Source: Phycicoccus sp. Soil748 (GTDB lineage Bacteria > Actinomycetota > Actinomycetes > Actinomycetales > Dermatophilaceae). From it: DNA of 64,000 nucleotides. Of this stretch, positions 50,914 to 59,004 are shown one piece after another. The stretch spans positions 1-64,000 of the forward strand of contig NZ_LMSC01000009.1 of NCBI RefSeq assembly GCF_001428025.1. The letters are read 5' to 3'. Position 1 is the first letter of the stretch. Each line of letters starts with the position of its first letter. Made by a program: the position numbers and the translations under genes. The notes under the pieces were generated by a model. It ran no database searches, had not been told where the DNA came from, and worked only from the letters and a program-made list of their open reading frames with translations.

Positions 50914-50955
50914 GGCCTGACCCGAGCGGACCCGGGCGGTTCGGAGGGTCAGGCC
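50914..50955. terminator. Convergent terminator hairpin
   Basis: GGCCTGACCC (50914-50923) pairs exactly with 50946-50955 around a 22-nt GC-rich loop. The left arm starts directly after the ppgK stop and the right arm contains the stop of the ABC permease on the other strand, so it serves both genes. Confidence 0.7.
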
Positions 50956-52520
50956 ATCGAGACGAGGTCCTGGAGCAGGTCGGCCTGGCGCCGACCGAAC
51001 AGGCTCGCCCCGAGGCGAACCCCGGCGACGAAGGCCAGCACTCCCACGACGGGCCCGACGACCAGTGCCGCCCAGCCGGCCCAGTGCCAGCCGAAGAAGG
51101 CCAGGCCGGCCAGGACCAGGACCGGCAGCGACAGCACGACCACGGCGCCGCCGCAGACCGTCTGCACCGCGAAGGTGACCCCCACCGACCCCGGCCTGCT
51201 GCTGAAGGGGCTCTCGCCCGGCACCGGCACGGCGTACTGCTTGACCGCACTGGTCACGCACGCCACCGCGAACCCGCTGAGGGCCAGGCCGATCCCTGCG
51301 CCGAGCGATGCCGGCAGCAGCGCCCACGAGCCGCCCACGAGCGGGCCGAGCACCGCGTACCCCGGGACGCACACCAACGCCAGTACCGCGGAGGGGAACA
51401 GCCGACCCACCCGGTCCGCGACCCCGTCGACGCCGGAGGCGACGTGGAGCCAGAAGGCGGTCGAGTCGTACCCGACGTCGTTGTGCTGCCCCCAGCCGAT
51501 GAGGTAGGCGGACACCAGCGGCATCGCCGCGAGCGCCAGGTGGGAGCCCGCCATGCCGGGGAAGAGCAGGCCGGCCGGCAGCAGGGTGGTCATGATGGCG
51601 GGGAAGTTGAACCGTGGGTCGCGCAGCCAGTAGGTGCCGGCCCGCGCGGCGATCGCGCCCATGGGCGTACCGGGCAGCCGCGCGAACAGGCCGAGGCCGC
51701 GGCGAGCGCCACCGGAGCCACTGGCGGCCGTGGAGTGCGGGTTGCGCAGCACCGCCACGAGCAGCCGCTCCCAGACCGCGAAGAGGACCAGGCAGAGGGC
51801 CGCCGCGAGGAGGAGGCGGATACCGGCAACGCCCCAGTCACCGGCCACGACGTCACCCGACGCCGCCCAGGCCCAGCCGAGCGGGGTCCAGGCGAGCACG
51901 CGGCCGAGCGTCTTGAGGCCGGCGACGGTGATGCCCCCGTCGTTGACCAGCCCGGCGACCGGGCCGAGGCTGAGCAGCACGAGCAGGCCGCCGACCCCGG
52001 CGACGTCCCGACCGCGACGTGTCGCCAGCACGGCCGAGGAGGCCCCGGCGACGATGCGGCTCACGAGCACGCAGCTGGCGAGCCCGAGGACGCCACCGAG
52101 GAGGGCGACCAGGGCGGCCACCGGGGTGCGCGACCCGGTGAAGACGGTGGCCAGCACGACGACGACGGTGGCCACGCCGGGCAGCCCGACGAGGGCGCCC
52201 AGGGCCAGGCCGAGGGCCAGCGTGCGCTCACGGACGGAGAAGGTGGCGAAGCGTGCGGGGTCGAGGGTGGGGTCGATCCCGAACAGGACCACCGGCAGGA
52301 GCGCCCAGCCGGCGACCGTGGCCGAACCGCCCACGACGACCAGGGCACGTGCGAGCTCGGCGTCCGGCGCGAAGCGCAGGGCGATGAGACCGCTGACCAC
52401 GGCGACGACGATGCCCCCGCCGTAGAGCACCCCGAGGACCATGCCGATCAGCGCCGCGGGGCTGCGGCGCAGGCCGTTGCGCAGCAGGTGGAGCTTCAGT
52501 CGGAGGAGGTGCGCAACCAC
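50949..52520 (-). CDS. ABC transporter permease
   Basis: The 523-residue integral membrane protein has about 12 hydrophobic segments, a long cytoplasmic loop with RNPHSTAASGSGGARRGLGL (20 residues), and LKLHLLRNGLRRSPAALIGM (20 residues) at the N-terminus, typical of ABC-2-like exporters of actinobacteria. GTG at 52520 overlaps the end of the ATPase gene by 25 nt, so the pair is coupled. Substrate is unknown. It ends in the convergent hairpin at 50914-50955. Confidence 0.85.
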   Translation of the reverse strand: MVAHLLRLKLHLLRNGLRRSPAALIGMVLGVLYGGGIVVAVVSGLIALRFAPDAELARALVVVGGSATVAGWALLPVVLFGIDPTLDPARFATFSVRERTLALGLALGALVGLPGVATVVVVLATVFTGSRTPVAALVALLGGVLGLASCVLVSRIVAGASSAVLATRRGRDVAGVGGLLVLLSLGPVAGLVNDGGITVAGLKTLGRVLAWTPLGWAWAASGDVVAGDWGVAGIRLLLAAALCLVLFAVWERLLVAVLRNPHSTAASGSGGARRGLGLFARLPGTPMGAIAARAGTYWLRDPRFNFPAIMTTLLPAGLLFPGMAGSHLALAAMPLVSAYLIGWGQHNDVGYDSTAFWLHVASGVDGVADRVGRLFPSAVLALVCVPGYAVLGPLVGGSWALLPASLGAGIGLALSGFAVACVTSAVKQYAVPVPGESPFSSRPGSVGVTFAVQTVCGGAVVVLSLPVLVLAGLAFFGWHWAGWAALVVGPVVGVLAFVAGVRLGASLFGRRQADLLQDLVSMA

Positions 52521-53266
52521 GCGAGCCCCTCCACGTCCGTGCTCCCCCCGACGAGGTCGAGGAACCTGTCGTCGAGGCTCATGCCGCCGCGGACCTCGTC
52601 CACGGTGCCGACGGCCCGGACCTGGCCGCCGGCGATGATCGCGACGTGGCTGCAGATCCGCTCGACGAGGTCCATCACGTGGCTGGACAGCACGACGGTG
52701 CCGCCGTTGGCCGCGAAGTCCTCCAGGATGCCCCGGATGGTGCGGGCGGACACCGGGTCCACCGCCTCGAACGGCTCGTCCAGGACGAGCAGCCGGGGCG
52801 CGTGGACGAGGGCGCACGCGAGGGTGATCTTCTTCGTCATGCCGGCGGAGTAGTCGATGACGAGCTTGTCCTGCGCCTCGGTGAGGCCGAGCGCCGCGAG
52901 CAGCTCCCGGACGCGCTGGGCGACGAGCCCACGCTCCATACCGCGCAGGAGGCCGGCGTAGGTGACCAGCTGGAGCCCGGTGAGGCGGTCGAACAGGCGC
53001 AGGCCGTCCGGGAGGACGCCGATACGGGCCTTGGCTGCGACCGGGTCGGCCCAGACGTCGGTCCCGAGCACGTGGGCGCTGCCGGCGTCGGGGCGCAGCA
53101 GCCCGGTGGCCATGGACAGCGTGGTGGTCTTCCCTGCGCCGTTCGGCCCGACCAGCCCGAAGAACGAGCCCCGCGGCACGTCGAGGTCGAGGCGGTCGAC
53201 CGCGGTCATCGCCCCGAAGCGCTTGGTCAGGCCCCGCAGGCGGAGGGCGATCTGGTCGTCCGGCAT
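52496..53266 (-). CDS. ABC transporter ATP-binding protein
   Basis: The 256-residue ATPase has Walker A GLVGPNGAGKTTTLSM, Q-loop region IGVLPDGLRLFDRL, the signature YSAGMTKKITLACALVHAPR (20 residues; variant of LSGGQ), Walker B LLVLDEPFEAVD and the H-loop VVLSSHVMDLVE. The altered signature YSAGM is typical of ABC-2 export ATPases. Its ATG has TAGCGT 6 nt upstream and no ribosome site, so it is probably leaderless. It pairs with the following permease. Confidence 0.93.
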   Translation of the reverse strand: MPDDQIALRLRGLTKRFGAMTAVDRLDLDVPRGSFFGLVGPNGAGKTTTLSMATGLLRPDAGSAHVLGTDVWADPVAAKARIGVLPDGLRLFDRLTGLQLVTYAGLLRGMERGLVAQRVRELLAALGLTEAQDKLVIDYSAGMTKKITLACALVHAPRLLVLDEPFEAVDPVSARTIRGILEDFAANGGTVVLSSHVMDLVERICSHVAIIAGGQVRAVGTVDEVRGGMSLDDRFLDLVGGSTDVEGLAWLRTSSD

Positions 53267-53293
53267 GCCCTGACGCTAGCGAAGCCGCGCGGC

Positions 53294-53950
53294 TCAGGTG
53301 GTGAAGTCCTCGCTGCGCCCGCCGGCGAGGTCGTGGATGCGGGTCGTGGCGCAGCCCAGGTTGCCCGCCTGGGTGAGGTAGAGCTTGCGCCCCACGTCGC
53401 TGAGGATCGCGTCGTGGATCGGCACCGCATGAGGCGCTTCGAGGCGGCGCAGGAACGCGGTCATGTCCCGGCTGCGCGACCAGGGGGCGCTGAGCGGGAA
53501 GGCGAGGACGTCCACCTGGCCGGGCTCTGCGTCGAGCGCGTCGCCGGGGTGGAAGAACGTCGGCTCACCGTCGGCGGACAGCCGCATGCCGGTGTTGTGG
53601 ATCCTCGGGACCTCGTCGTGGATGAGGGCGTGCATCTCCCCCACCCCCGTGACGGTCACGCCCTTGACCGTGGCGGTGTCGCCGCCCGCGACCGGCTGCG
53701 CCTCGATCCCCTTGCCGCGCAGCAGCTCCGCCGACTCCGGGTCGACCAGCAGCTGCGCGCCGTCATTGGCCGCCAGCAGGTCGGGCAACCGGTCGACATC
53801 GAGGTGGTCGGCGTGCTGGTGGGTCACCAGGACTGCGTCGAGGTCGCGCTGGTCGGCTGCCGCCGGCGAGAACGTGCCCGGGTCGAGCAGGATGCGCGCG
53901 TCGCCGATCTCGACGAGGAGGCAGGCATGGCCGAGGTGGGTGATCCGCAT
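53294..53950 (-). CDS. MBL-fold metal-dependent hydrolase
   Basis: The 218-residue protein is of the UlaG-like metallo-beta-lactamase fold. The metal motif reads VLVTHQHADHLDVDRLPDL (19 residues), giving T-H-x-H-x-D-H, with additional ligands in GEMHALIHDEVPR and MRLSADGEPTFFHPGDAL. Substrate is unknown. TACCGT ends 6 nt before the ATG with no ribosome site, so it is probably leaderless. Confidence 0.88.
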   Translation of the reverse strand: MRITHLGHACLLVEIGDARILLDPGTFSPAAADQRDLDAVLVTHQHADHLDVDRLPDLLAANDGAQLLVDPESAELLRGKGIEAQPVAGGDTATVKGVTVTGVGEMHALIHDEVPRIHNTGMRLSADGEPTFFHPGDALDAEPGQVDVLAFPLSAPWSRSRDMTAFLRRLEAPHAVPIHDAILSDVGRKLYLTQAGNLGCATTRIHDLAGGRSEDFTT

Positions 53951-53998
53951 GGCCCCACGGTATGACGCGGGGCCGGCGCCCGCACCGTACGCGTCAGG

Positions 53999-54097
53999 TC
54001 ACCAGAGGCCGCCGTGCCGCCCGGCCGCCCACGCAGCCACGAGCATGGAGGCCGTCACGATCGAGGCGATCCCGTCGAGCACGGCCTGGCGAACCAT
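53999..54097 (-). CDS. Possible 32-residue membrane peptide
   Basis: An ATG at 54097 opens a 32-codon frame encoding MVRQAVLDGIASIVTASMLV (first 20 residues), a short basic start followed by one hydrophobic helix and a His/Gly/Trp end. The ribosome site (GAGAAUGG) is weak. Many actinobacteria have such micro-membrane proteins, but a chance frame cannot be ruled out. Confidence 0.25.
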   Translation of the reverse strand: MVRQAVLDGIASIVTASMLVAAWAAGRHGGLW

Positions 54098-54194
54098 GGA
54101 GCCATTCTCGGAGCGACCCACCGCCGGTGGCCATACTGCAAACTGCGCGTCCCCACTGCGTTTGACGGTGGGGTCGGGTGGGAACTGAAGGGAC

Positions 54195-54241
54195 GTGCGG
54201 CCCGCGGATTCGTGCGGGGGCAGGTGCTCCTCGGGCCGCAC
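54195..54241. terminator. ANTAR gene terminator hairpin
   Basis: GTGCGGCCC (54195-54203) and GGGCCGCAC (54233-54241) are perfect 9-nt complements with a 29-nt loop, 21 nt after the ANTAR gene stop. No U-run. Confidence 0.55.
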
Positions 54242-54261
54242 GCCCAGCGGCGGAGGCCGGG

Positions 54262-54918
54262 TCAGACGGACGTGCCGGGCGCGGGCTCCTCGGGCGACAG
54301 CGCCGACGGCCGCTCCGGCAGGGGCAGCGTCTTGAGGATGTCGAGCAGCGACCTCACCGGGTCCTCCCGGGCGAACACCGGGTCGCTGAGGCGTGCGGTG
54401 ATCCGCTGGGCGACCACGGCCAGCTTGAGGTTGTGCCGGTTGGACTCCGCACGCAGGATCTCGAAGGCCGCCTCGTCGGAGATGCCGAAGCTCAGCATGA
54501 GGGCGCCCTTGGCCTGCTCGATGGCGGCGCGGTGGACGCTGGACGCCTCGACGGCGTGCTGCTCGTTGGCGCGCAGCGTCTCGGTGATGTCGACGAGGAA
54601 GCCGGACAGCTCCTCGACCGTGCCGTCCCGGGCGATGCTGTGCCCGGCCATCACGACCCGGCACAGGCGGTGCCGGGCGTCGCGCAGGTCGAACGTGAAC
54701 GAGAACGTCCCCTCACGCCGGGTCGCCTCCCGGAACGCCGACCAGGTGGCAGCCAGGTCGTCGTGGGCGACGTTGGCGAACAGCCGCGAGGTCGTGGCCG
54801 GCTCGTCCGGCGCGACGCCGAGGAGCTCGCGCAGCGACTCCGACCAGCACCACCGCTCCTCGCCGACGTGCAGGTCGAACGTCATGGCGGCGCCGGAGCT
54901 GCCGGTCTCGGGTGTCAA
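54262..54918 (-). CDS. PAS-ANTAR RNA-binding antiterminator
   Basis: The 218-residue regulator has an N-terminal PAS fold (FDLHVGEERWCWSESLREL and FSFTFDLRDARHRL) and a C-terminal ANTAR domain (AIEQAKGALMLSFGISDEAA, 20 residues, then FEILRAESNRHNLKLAVVA). ANTAR proteins bind paired hairpins in mRNA leaders and prevent termination. The likely start is TTG at 54918, preceded by GGAG at 6 nt; an ATG 11 codons later is an alternative. A CATAAT -10-like box on the minus strand lies about 70 nt upstream. The signal sensed by the PAS domain is unknown. Confidence 0.88.
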   Translation of the reverse strand: MTPETGSSGAAMTFDLHVGEERWCWSESLRELLGVAPDEPATTSRLFANVAHDDLAATWSAFREATRREGTFSFTFDLRDARHRLCRVVMAGHSIARDGTVEELSGFLVDITETLRANEQHAVEASSVHRAAIEQAKGALMLSFGISDEAAFEILRAESNRHNLKLAVVAQRITARLSDPVFAREDPVRSLLDILKTLPLPERPSALSPEEPAPGTSV

Positions 54919-55017
54919 CGTGGTCTCCTCTGCGACACCCGGGCACCTGATGCGCCCGGGCGGGGAAGGCCACGCTTTGACCGCTACCGATTATGCCCCA
55001 TGCGGCGTTTCGTCAGA

Positions 55018-55045
55018 GCGGAACGGGCGTTCCGAGGGGTAGCAT
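55018..55045 (+). promoter_or_regulatory. Promoter of the structured RNA
   Basis: TAGCAT at 55040-55045 fits the TANNNT -10 box and would start RNA near 55052, exactly at the first stem. A palindrome CGGAACGGGCGTTCCG just upstream (around 55019-55034) has a GGAAC half like ECF-sigma -35 boxes, so an alternative sigma factor or a repressor is possible. Confidence 0.45.
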
Positions 55046-55050
55046 CGCGC

Positions 55051-55122
55051 GGTCGTCCGGGAGCCCCCTGCTCCCGGTCGACGACCTGGTCGCCCCCGTC
55101 TGCCTCATGCAGGCGGGGGCAA
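55051..55122 (+). ncRNA. Putative 6C-type small RNA
   Basis: Two consecutive strong hairpins are visible. The first pairs GGTCGT (55051-55056) with ACGACC (55081-55086) and CCGGGAGC with GCTCCCGG around a CCCCT loop, with a 3-nt bulge. The second, 55092-55120, is a 12-bp stem beginning GCCCCCG with loop CTCAT. This order, C-rich loop and C-run arm, and the segments GTCCGGGAGCCCCC and GTCGCCCCCGTC resemble the actinobacterial 6C RNA motif as I remember it. A -10 box at the right distance upstream supports transcription. A covariance search would settle it. Confidence 0.55.
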
Positions 55123-55379
55123 CCTTGCGCCATACACCCGCGAGAGCACGCCGGGTCGGCGGTTGACCAACTCTTTGCCGTCGCCTGCCAGATCCGTCCG
55201 CAGCGCTCCACCGTTGGGCTGGGACCGGTCGATCGTTCGGCCGCCTGCCGGCTGGTACGAAGTCGGGCGACAGCCCACCGCGGCTACCTTCGGCCCTGGC
55301 CGTGACCCCCCCTCGGGCTGGTCCCGAGCGCGGCCACTCCCCCTGCCCGCCCGTGTGGCGCCGTACCAAGGACACCCAG

Positions 55380-56261
55380 ATGCACCGCAGACTCTCCGCT
55401 GCCGCCCTCGCCGCAGCCCTCGTCCTCGCCGGCCTCGTCGGCTCCGCCTCCTCCGCCTCGGCCCTGCTCAAGGTCAAGTGCAAGCAGACCACCGGCACCG
55501 CTGCCGTCGACCCGATCGTCCACCACAACGAGACCATGGCGATGGTCCACACCCACCAGTTCTTCGGCAACAACGGCTGGCTGTCCAAGGGCAACTTCGC
55601 CAACTACGCCGACCTCGTGAGCAAGGGCACCAACTGCCGCGAGCTGAGCGACACCGCCGGGTACTGGACCCCCACGCTGCGCTACACCACCGGCACCCGC
55701 CAGACCATCCCCGTGCAGGCCTTCACCGCCTACTACCGCCCCTTCACCGGCGTCGGCGGCCCGGACACCGGCCCGGGTATGGCGTTCCCGGCGGACACCC
55801 GGCTCATCGGGACCCGGTACGCGTGGACGTGCGGGCAGTACATGCCGGTCGCGCCCTCGCTGTCCGTCCCGAGCTGCCTGGGTGCCGACGGCTCCCCCGG
55901 CAAGACCCTGACGCTGCACATCGACTTCCCGAACTGCTGGGACGGCGTGCGGCCGCGCCACTACACGACGACGGTCGGCAACACCACGGACAACGCCCAC
56001 TACGCCTACTCCACCAAGAAGAGCGGCGTCGTCTCGTGCCCCACCGGCTTCCCCTACAAGATGATCTCGCTGCGGGAGTCGTTGCAGTTCAAGTACATCG
56101 GCGCAGGCACCGACGTGGGGCTGTCGTCCGACTCGATGGCCGGGACGACCGACGGCCGCTCCGCCCACGGCGACTTCTGGAACACCTGGCAGCAGGCCAG
56201 CCTGCAGAGCCTGGTGACCGCCTGCATCAACACCCCCGCCGAGCCCAACTGCGCGTTGTAG
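55380..56261 (+). CDS. Secreted DUF1996 protein
   Basis: The 293-residue protein has a signal peptide (MHRRLSAAALAAALVLAGLV, 20 residues, cleaved after SASA). The mature part contains the DUF1996 motif MVHTHQFFGNNGW and paired cysteines (NCREL, CGQYM, SCLGA, NCWDG, SCPTG, ACINT, NCAL) suited to an extracellular fold. In fungi and actinobacteria this family is found with carbohydrate-associated proteins but has no firm function. ATG at 55380 is preceded by AAGGA at 9 nt. Confidence 0.87.
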   Translation: MHRRLSAAALAAALVLAGLVGSASSASALLKVKCKQTTGTAAVDPIVHHNETMAMVHTHQFFGNNGWLSKGNFANYADLVSKGTNCRELSDTAGYWTPTLRYTTGTRQTIPVQAFTAYYRPFTGVGGPDTGPGMAFPADTRLIGTRYAWTCGQYMPVAPSLSVPSCLGADGSPGKTLTLHIDFPNCWDGVRPRHYTTTVGNTTDNAHYAYSTKKSGVVSCPTGFPYKMISLRESLQFKYIGAGTDVGLSSDSMAGTTDGRSAHGDFWNTWQQASLQSLVTACINTPAEPNCAL

Positions 56262-56322
56262 CAAGGACTGCCGCGCGCCCGGCTCTCCCGACGCACCTGC
56301 GGCGGCCACCGCCCCCTCGAGC

Positions 56323-56362
56323 TTGAAGCGCCACCAACGCCAGGGCGTGGGTGGCGCTTCAA
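56323..56362. terminator. Long hairpin after the DUF1996 gene
   Basis: TTGAAGCGCCACC (56323-56335) pairs exactly with 56350-56362, and after one mismatch a further 4-5 bp continue toward a tetraloop. The element lies 62 nt after the DUF1996 stop. It has no U-tract and recalls the inverted repeat at 23818. Confidence 0.65.
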
Positions 56363-56474
56363 AGTCGTCCGGGCCCGTCGCCATACGCACGAACGTGCGA
56401 TGGTCACACCGAGCCATACCCAGGTATTCGCCCCCGCGGGAGACTGGTGGTGCCGGCCTGAAGGGGTGATCGCC

Positions 56475-56672
56475 GTGTTCTGGACAGTCGCGTTCTGGGT
56501 TCTCCTGCCGTTCCTCGTCCTGTTGCTGGTGATGGGGACCATCGCTGCGGTGGTGCGGCGACGCCGCTACCAGCCGAAGGCGGACGACTGGCAGGACTGG
56601 TCCGACCGGGCGAGCAGGCAGCAGAGGGGGGACGACCGCTTCGGGTCCAGCGGCGGCGGAGGCGGCTGGTAG
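56475..56672 (+). CDS. Small single-pass membrane protein
   Basis: The 65-residue protein has a hydrophobic helix at its start (VFWTVAFWVLLPFLVLLLVM, 20 residues), a stop-transfer cluster RRRRYQPK and a hydrophilic, Gly-rich end. Two GTG codons are possible. The one at 56475 has AAGGGG 8 nt upstream and is preferred over 56466. Function is unknown. Confidence 0.6.
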   Translation: MFWTVAFWVLLPFLVLLLVMGTIAAVVRRRRYQPKADDWQDWSDRASRQQRGDDRFGSSGGGGGW

Positions 56673-56757
56673 CCGAGGCCCGCGCGGGGCCCCGCCCCAG
56701 GCGACGGGTGCCGCGGAAGCCGGGGTTGCCCGGTTGCCCGGTTCGCCCGGAGCCCGT
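56673..56757. other. Gap with short tandem repeats
   Basis: A GC-rich gap between convergent genes containing three near-copies of GGTTGCCC around 56724-56752. No U-tract terminator is visible. Confidence 0.4.
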
Positions 56758-57603
56758 TCAGCTCTCCCAGAACTCTTGCAGCGCAGGCGCCGTGGCCCTG
56801 CCCCGCACCATGTGCGACTCGCCGGGCAGTTCCCGCAGCGTTGCGTCCGGCAGCGCACCGGCGACCGCGGCCTGCGCGTTCTTCATGTACGCAGGGCTCT
56901 TTCCGCCCACGAGTACCAGCACCGGCACCGTGACGCCCGCCAGGTAGCCGTCCGGGAGCGGCTCTCCCTGTTGGTGGTCCAGGACGATCGCGTAGTCGTG
57001 GGGCAGGGTGTGCGCGACGGCGCACACCTTCTTCCAGACCGGCATCAGGCGCATCAGCGCCACCCCCGTTGCAGGCACGCCGACCGTGCGCAGGAACAGC
57101 GTGACCGCCTCGCCCCGTCGGCCGGAGTCGACCAGCCGCTGGGTCCGCGCGCCGAGGTCGGTGCCGTGGGGGGCATGGCTGCCGTCGACGATGAAGGGCA
57201 CCTCGTACAGCGCGACCCTGCCCATCGGCACGCCCGCCCGCAACGCCTCGAGCACCAGCGCGGCCCCCGACGAGGCTCCGACGACGAGCGCGTCGGGACC
57301 CGCCGCCTCGAGGACGGCCACCAGGTCCTCCACCTCTCGCTCGACCGAGTACGGCGCCGTGCCGGGACCGCTCTCGCCGCGACCGCGCCGGTCGTAGGCG
57401 TGGACCGCATGGTCCTGCGACAGCACCGGGATGAGGGCCTTGGCCGTGCCCATCGTCCGCTGGCAGAGGGCGCCCTCGACCACGACGACGGCTGGTCCGG
57501 TCCCGGTCACGTCGTACGCGATCGCGGTGCCGTCGGCGGAGGTGACGAAGCGGGTGCCGCTCGTGGTGCTGGCTGGGGTCCTGGCGCTGGTCCGGTTGGG
57601 CAT
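56758..57603 (-). CDS. Alpha/beta hydrolase
   Basis: The 281-residue protein has the alpha/beta hydrolase fold: VVVVEGALCQRTMG near the oxyanion hole, the nucleophile elbow ALVVGASSGAALVLEAL (Ser in GASSG), the acid region VPVLVLVGGKSP and a final His in GESHMVRG. Substrate is unknown. GAGGAG precedes the ATG. It lies 45 nt downstream of the ECF sigma gene on the same strand and could be its target or partner. Confidence 0.87.
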   Translation of the reverse strand: MPNRTSARTPASTTSGTRFVTSADGTAIAYDVTGTGPAVVVVEGALCQRTMGTAKALIPVLSQDHAVHAYDRRGRGESGPGTAPYSVEREVEDLVAVLEAAGPDALVVGASSGAALVLEALRAGVPMGRVALYEVPFIVDGSHAPHGTDLGARTQRLVDSGRRGEAVTLFLRTVGVPATGVALMRLMPVWKKVCAVAHTLPHDYAIVLDHQQGEPLPDGYLAGVTVPVLVLVGGKSPAYMKNAQAAVAGALPDATLRELPGESHMVRGRATAPALQEFWES

Positions 57604-57648
57604 GGTCTCTCCTCGGTGTGGGACGTCTTCCCCCGTACGTCGAACGGG

Positions 57649-58935
57649 TCAGCCGGGTTTCGACACGCTCGCGAGGTTCTCCTCTGCCCGCCGCCGCAGC
57701 ACCGAGCGCTCGGCCTCGTTGCGGGACAGGGCAGCCGCCTCGCTGAAGGCGGCTGCTGCGTCGGCGTGCCTGCCCGCCCGCTCGAGCAGGTCGCCGCGCA
57801 CGCTGGGCAGGAGGGGCGAGCCACCGAGCTCGTCCCCGGTGAGCCCCGCGAGCACGGCCAGCCCGGCTGCGGGGTCGAACGCCCGTCCGTGGGCGACCGC
57901 GCGGTTGACCTCGACCACCGGCCCCGGCGCCGCCGTGGCCAGGACGTCGTACAGCCTCGCGATCTGGCGCCAGTCGGTGTCCTCCGCCCGTGGAGCGCGC
58001 GCGTGCTGCGCTGCGATCGACGCCTGGAGGAAGTACTTCCCTATGGGTCTGCCACGCACGGCGAGCGCCTGGGCCCGACGCAGCGCGGCCAGCCCACGCC
58101 GGACGAGCAGCTCGTCCCACCGGGTCCGGTCCTGCGCCTCCAGCAGCACCGGCGCGCCGTCGTCGTCCAGCCGCGCGGCGAGACGCGAGCCCTGGATCTC
58201 CAGCAGCGCCTGAAGTCCCAGCACCTCGGGCTCGAGGGGCATGAGCTCGGCCAGCATCCGCGCCAGCCGGATGCCCTCGCTCGCCAGCTCCGGCCGCATC
58301 CAGTCCTCGCCGGCGGCAGCCGAGTAGCCCTCGTTGAAGACGAGGTAGATCACCGCCATCACGTCATCGAGGCGCGCGTCCCGCTCTGTGCCCGTGGGGA
58401 GCTCGAAGTCTGCACGGGCCTCCGACAGCGTCTTCTTCGCCCGCGAGATCCGTTGTCCCATGGCGGTTTCGGTGGACAGGAAACCTCTGGCGATCTCACT
58501 GGTGGTGAGGCCGGCGACGAGGCGAAGGGTGAGCGCGGCGCGCGACTCCGCACTCAGGGAGGGGTGGCAGGTCAGGAAGATGAGGCGCAGCACGTCGTCC
58601 TCGATGTGGTCGACCTGGGCGTCGAGGTCGGGCACCTGCTCCTCCTCTCCCGCGACCAGCGCCTGCCCCAGCTCCTCGGTCTTGCGACGGAGGTTGTCGG
58701 CACGACGGAAGTGGTCGATCCCCCGGCGCTTGGCGGTCGTCATGAGCCACGCGGCGGGGTTGATCGGGACGCCGGTCAGCGGCCACTGCTCGAGTGCGGC
58801 CACGAGGGCGTCCTGCGCCAGGTCCTCGGCGAGCTCGACGTCGCGCGTCATCCGGGTGAGGGCGCCGACGATCCGCGCCGACTCCCGCCGCCAGGCGGTG
58901 GTGATCGCCGCGACAGTCGGGGTCTCGCCTGGCAC
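57649..58935 (-). CDS. ECF42-type RNA polymerase sigma factor
   Basis: The 428-residue protein has sigma-70 regions 2 (AEDLAQDALVAALEQWPLTG, 20 residues) and 4 (RLVAGLTTSEIARGFLSTET, 20 residues), then a long C-terminal helical TPR-like domain with FNEGYSAA and EVNRAVAHG. This architecture fits the ECF42 group (COG4941), which lacks an anti-sigma and is typically paired with YCII/DGPF proteins, one of which is encoded just upstream. GTG at 58935 has TAGGCT 6 nt upstream and no ribosome site, so it is probably leaderless. Confidence 0.9.
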   Translation of the reverse strand: MPGETPTVAAITTAWRRESARIVGALTRMTRDVELAEDLAQDALVAALEQWPLTGVPINPAAWLMTTAKRRGIDHFRRADNLRRKTEELGQALVAGEEEQVPDLDAQVDHIEDDVLRLIFLTCHPSLSAESRAALTLRLVAGLTTSEIARGFLSTETAMGQRISRAKKTLSEARADFELPTGTERDARLDDVMAVIYLVFNEGYSAAAGEDWMRPELASEGIRLARMLAELMPLEPEVLGLQALLEIQGSRLAARLDDDGAPVLLEAQDRTRWDELLVRRGLAALRRAQALAVRGRPIGKYFLQASIAAQHARAPRAEDTDWRQIARLYDVLATAAPGPVVEVNRAVAHGRAFDPAAGLAVLAGLTGDELGGSPLLPSVRGDLLERAGRHADAAAAFSEAAALSRNEAERSVLRRRAEENLASVSKPG

Positions 58936-59004
58936 GTCCTCAGCCTAGGGGGCGGACGTCGCCCACAGGCGGCGTCCGCCCCGGCTGGGGGTGGCCGACC
59001 GCGG

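Larger units (their letters stand above)
53951..54261. other. Intergenic region before the MBL hydrolase
   Basis: About 310 nt with the MBL promoter at the left, a possible 32-codon reading frame at 53999-54097, and the terminator hairpin of the ANTAR gene at 54195-54241. Nothing else was recognised. Confidence 0.5.
54919..55379. other. Divergent intergenic region with a structured RNA
   Basis: This 461-nt gap contains the ANTAR promoter at the left, a putative 6C-type small RNA at 55051-55122 and the ribosome site of the DUF1996 gene (AAGGA near 55370). A TACCTT box near 55284 could be its promoter. No protein was supported. Confidence 0.55.
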
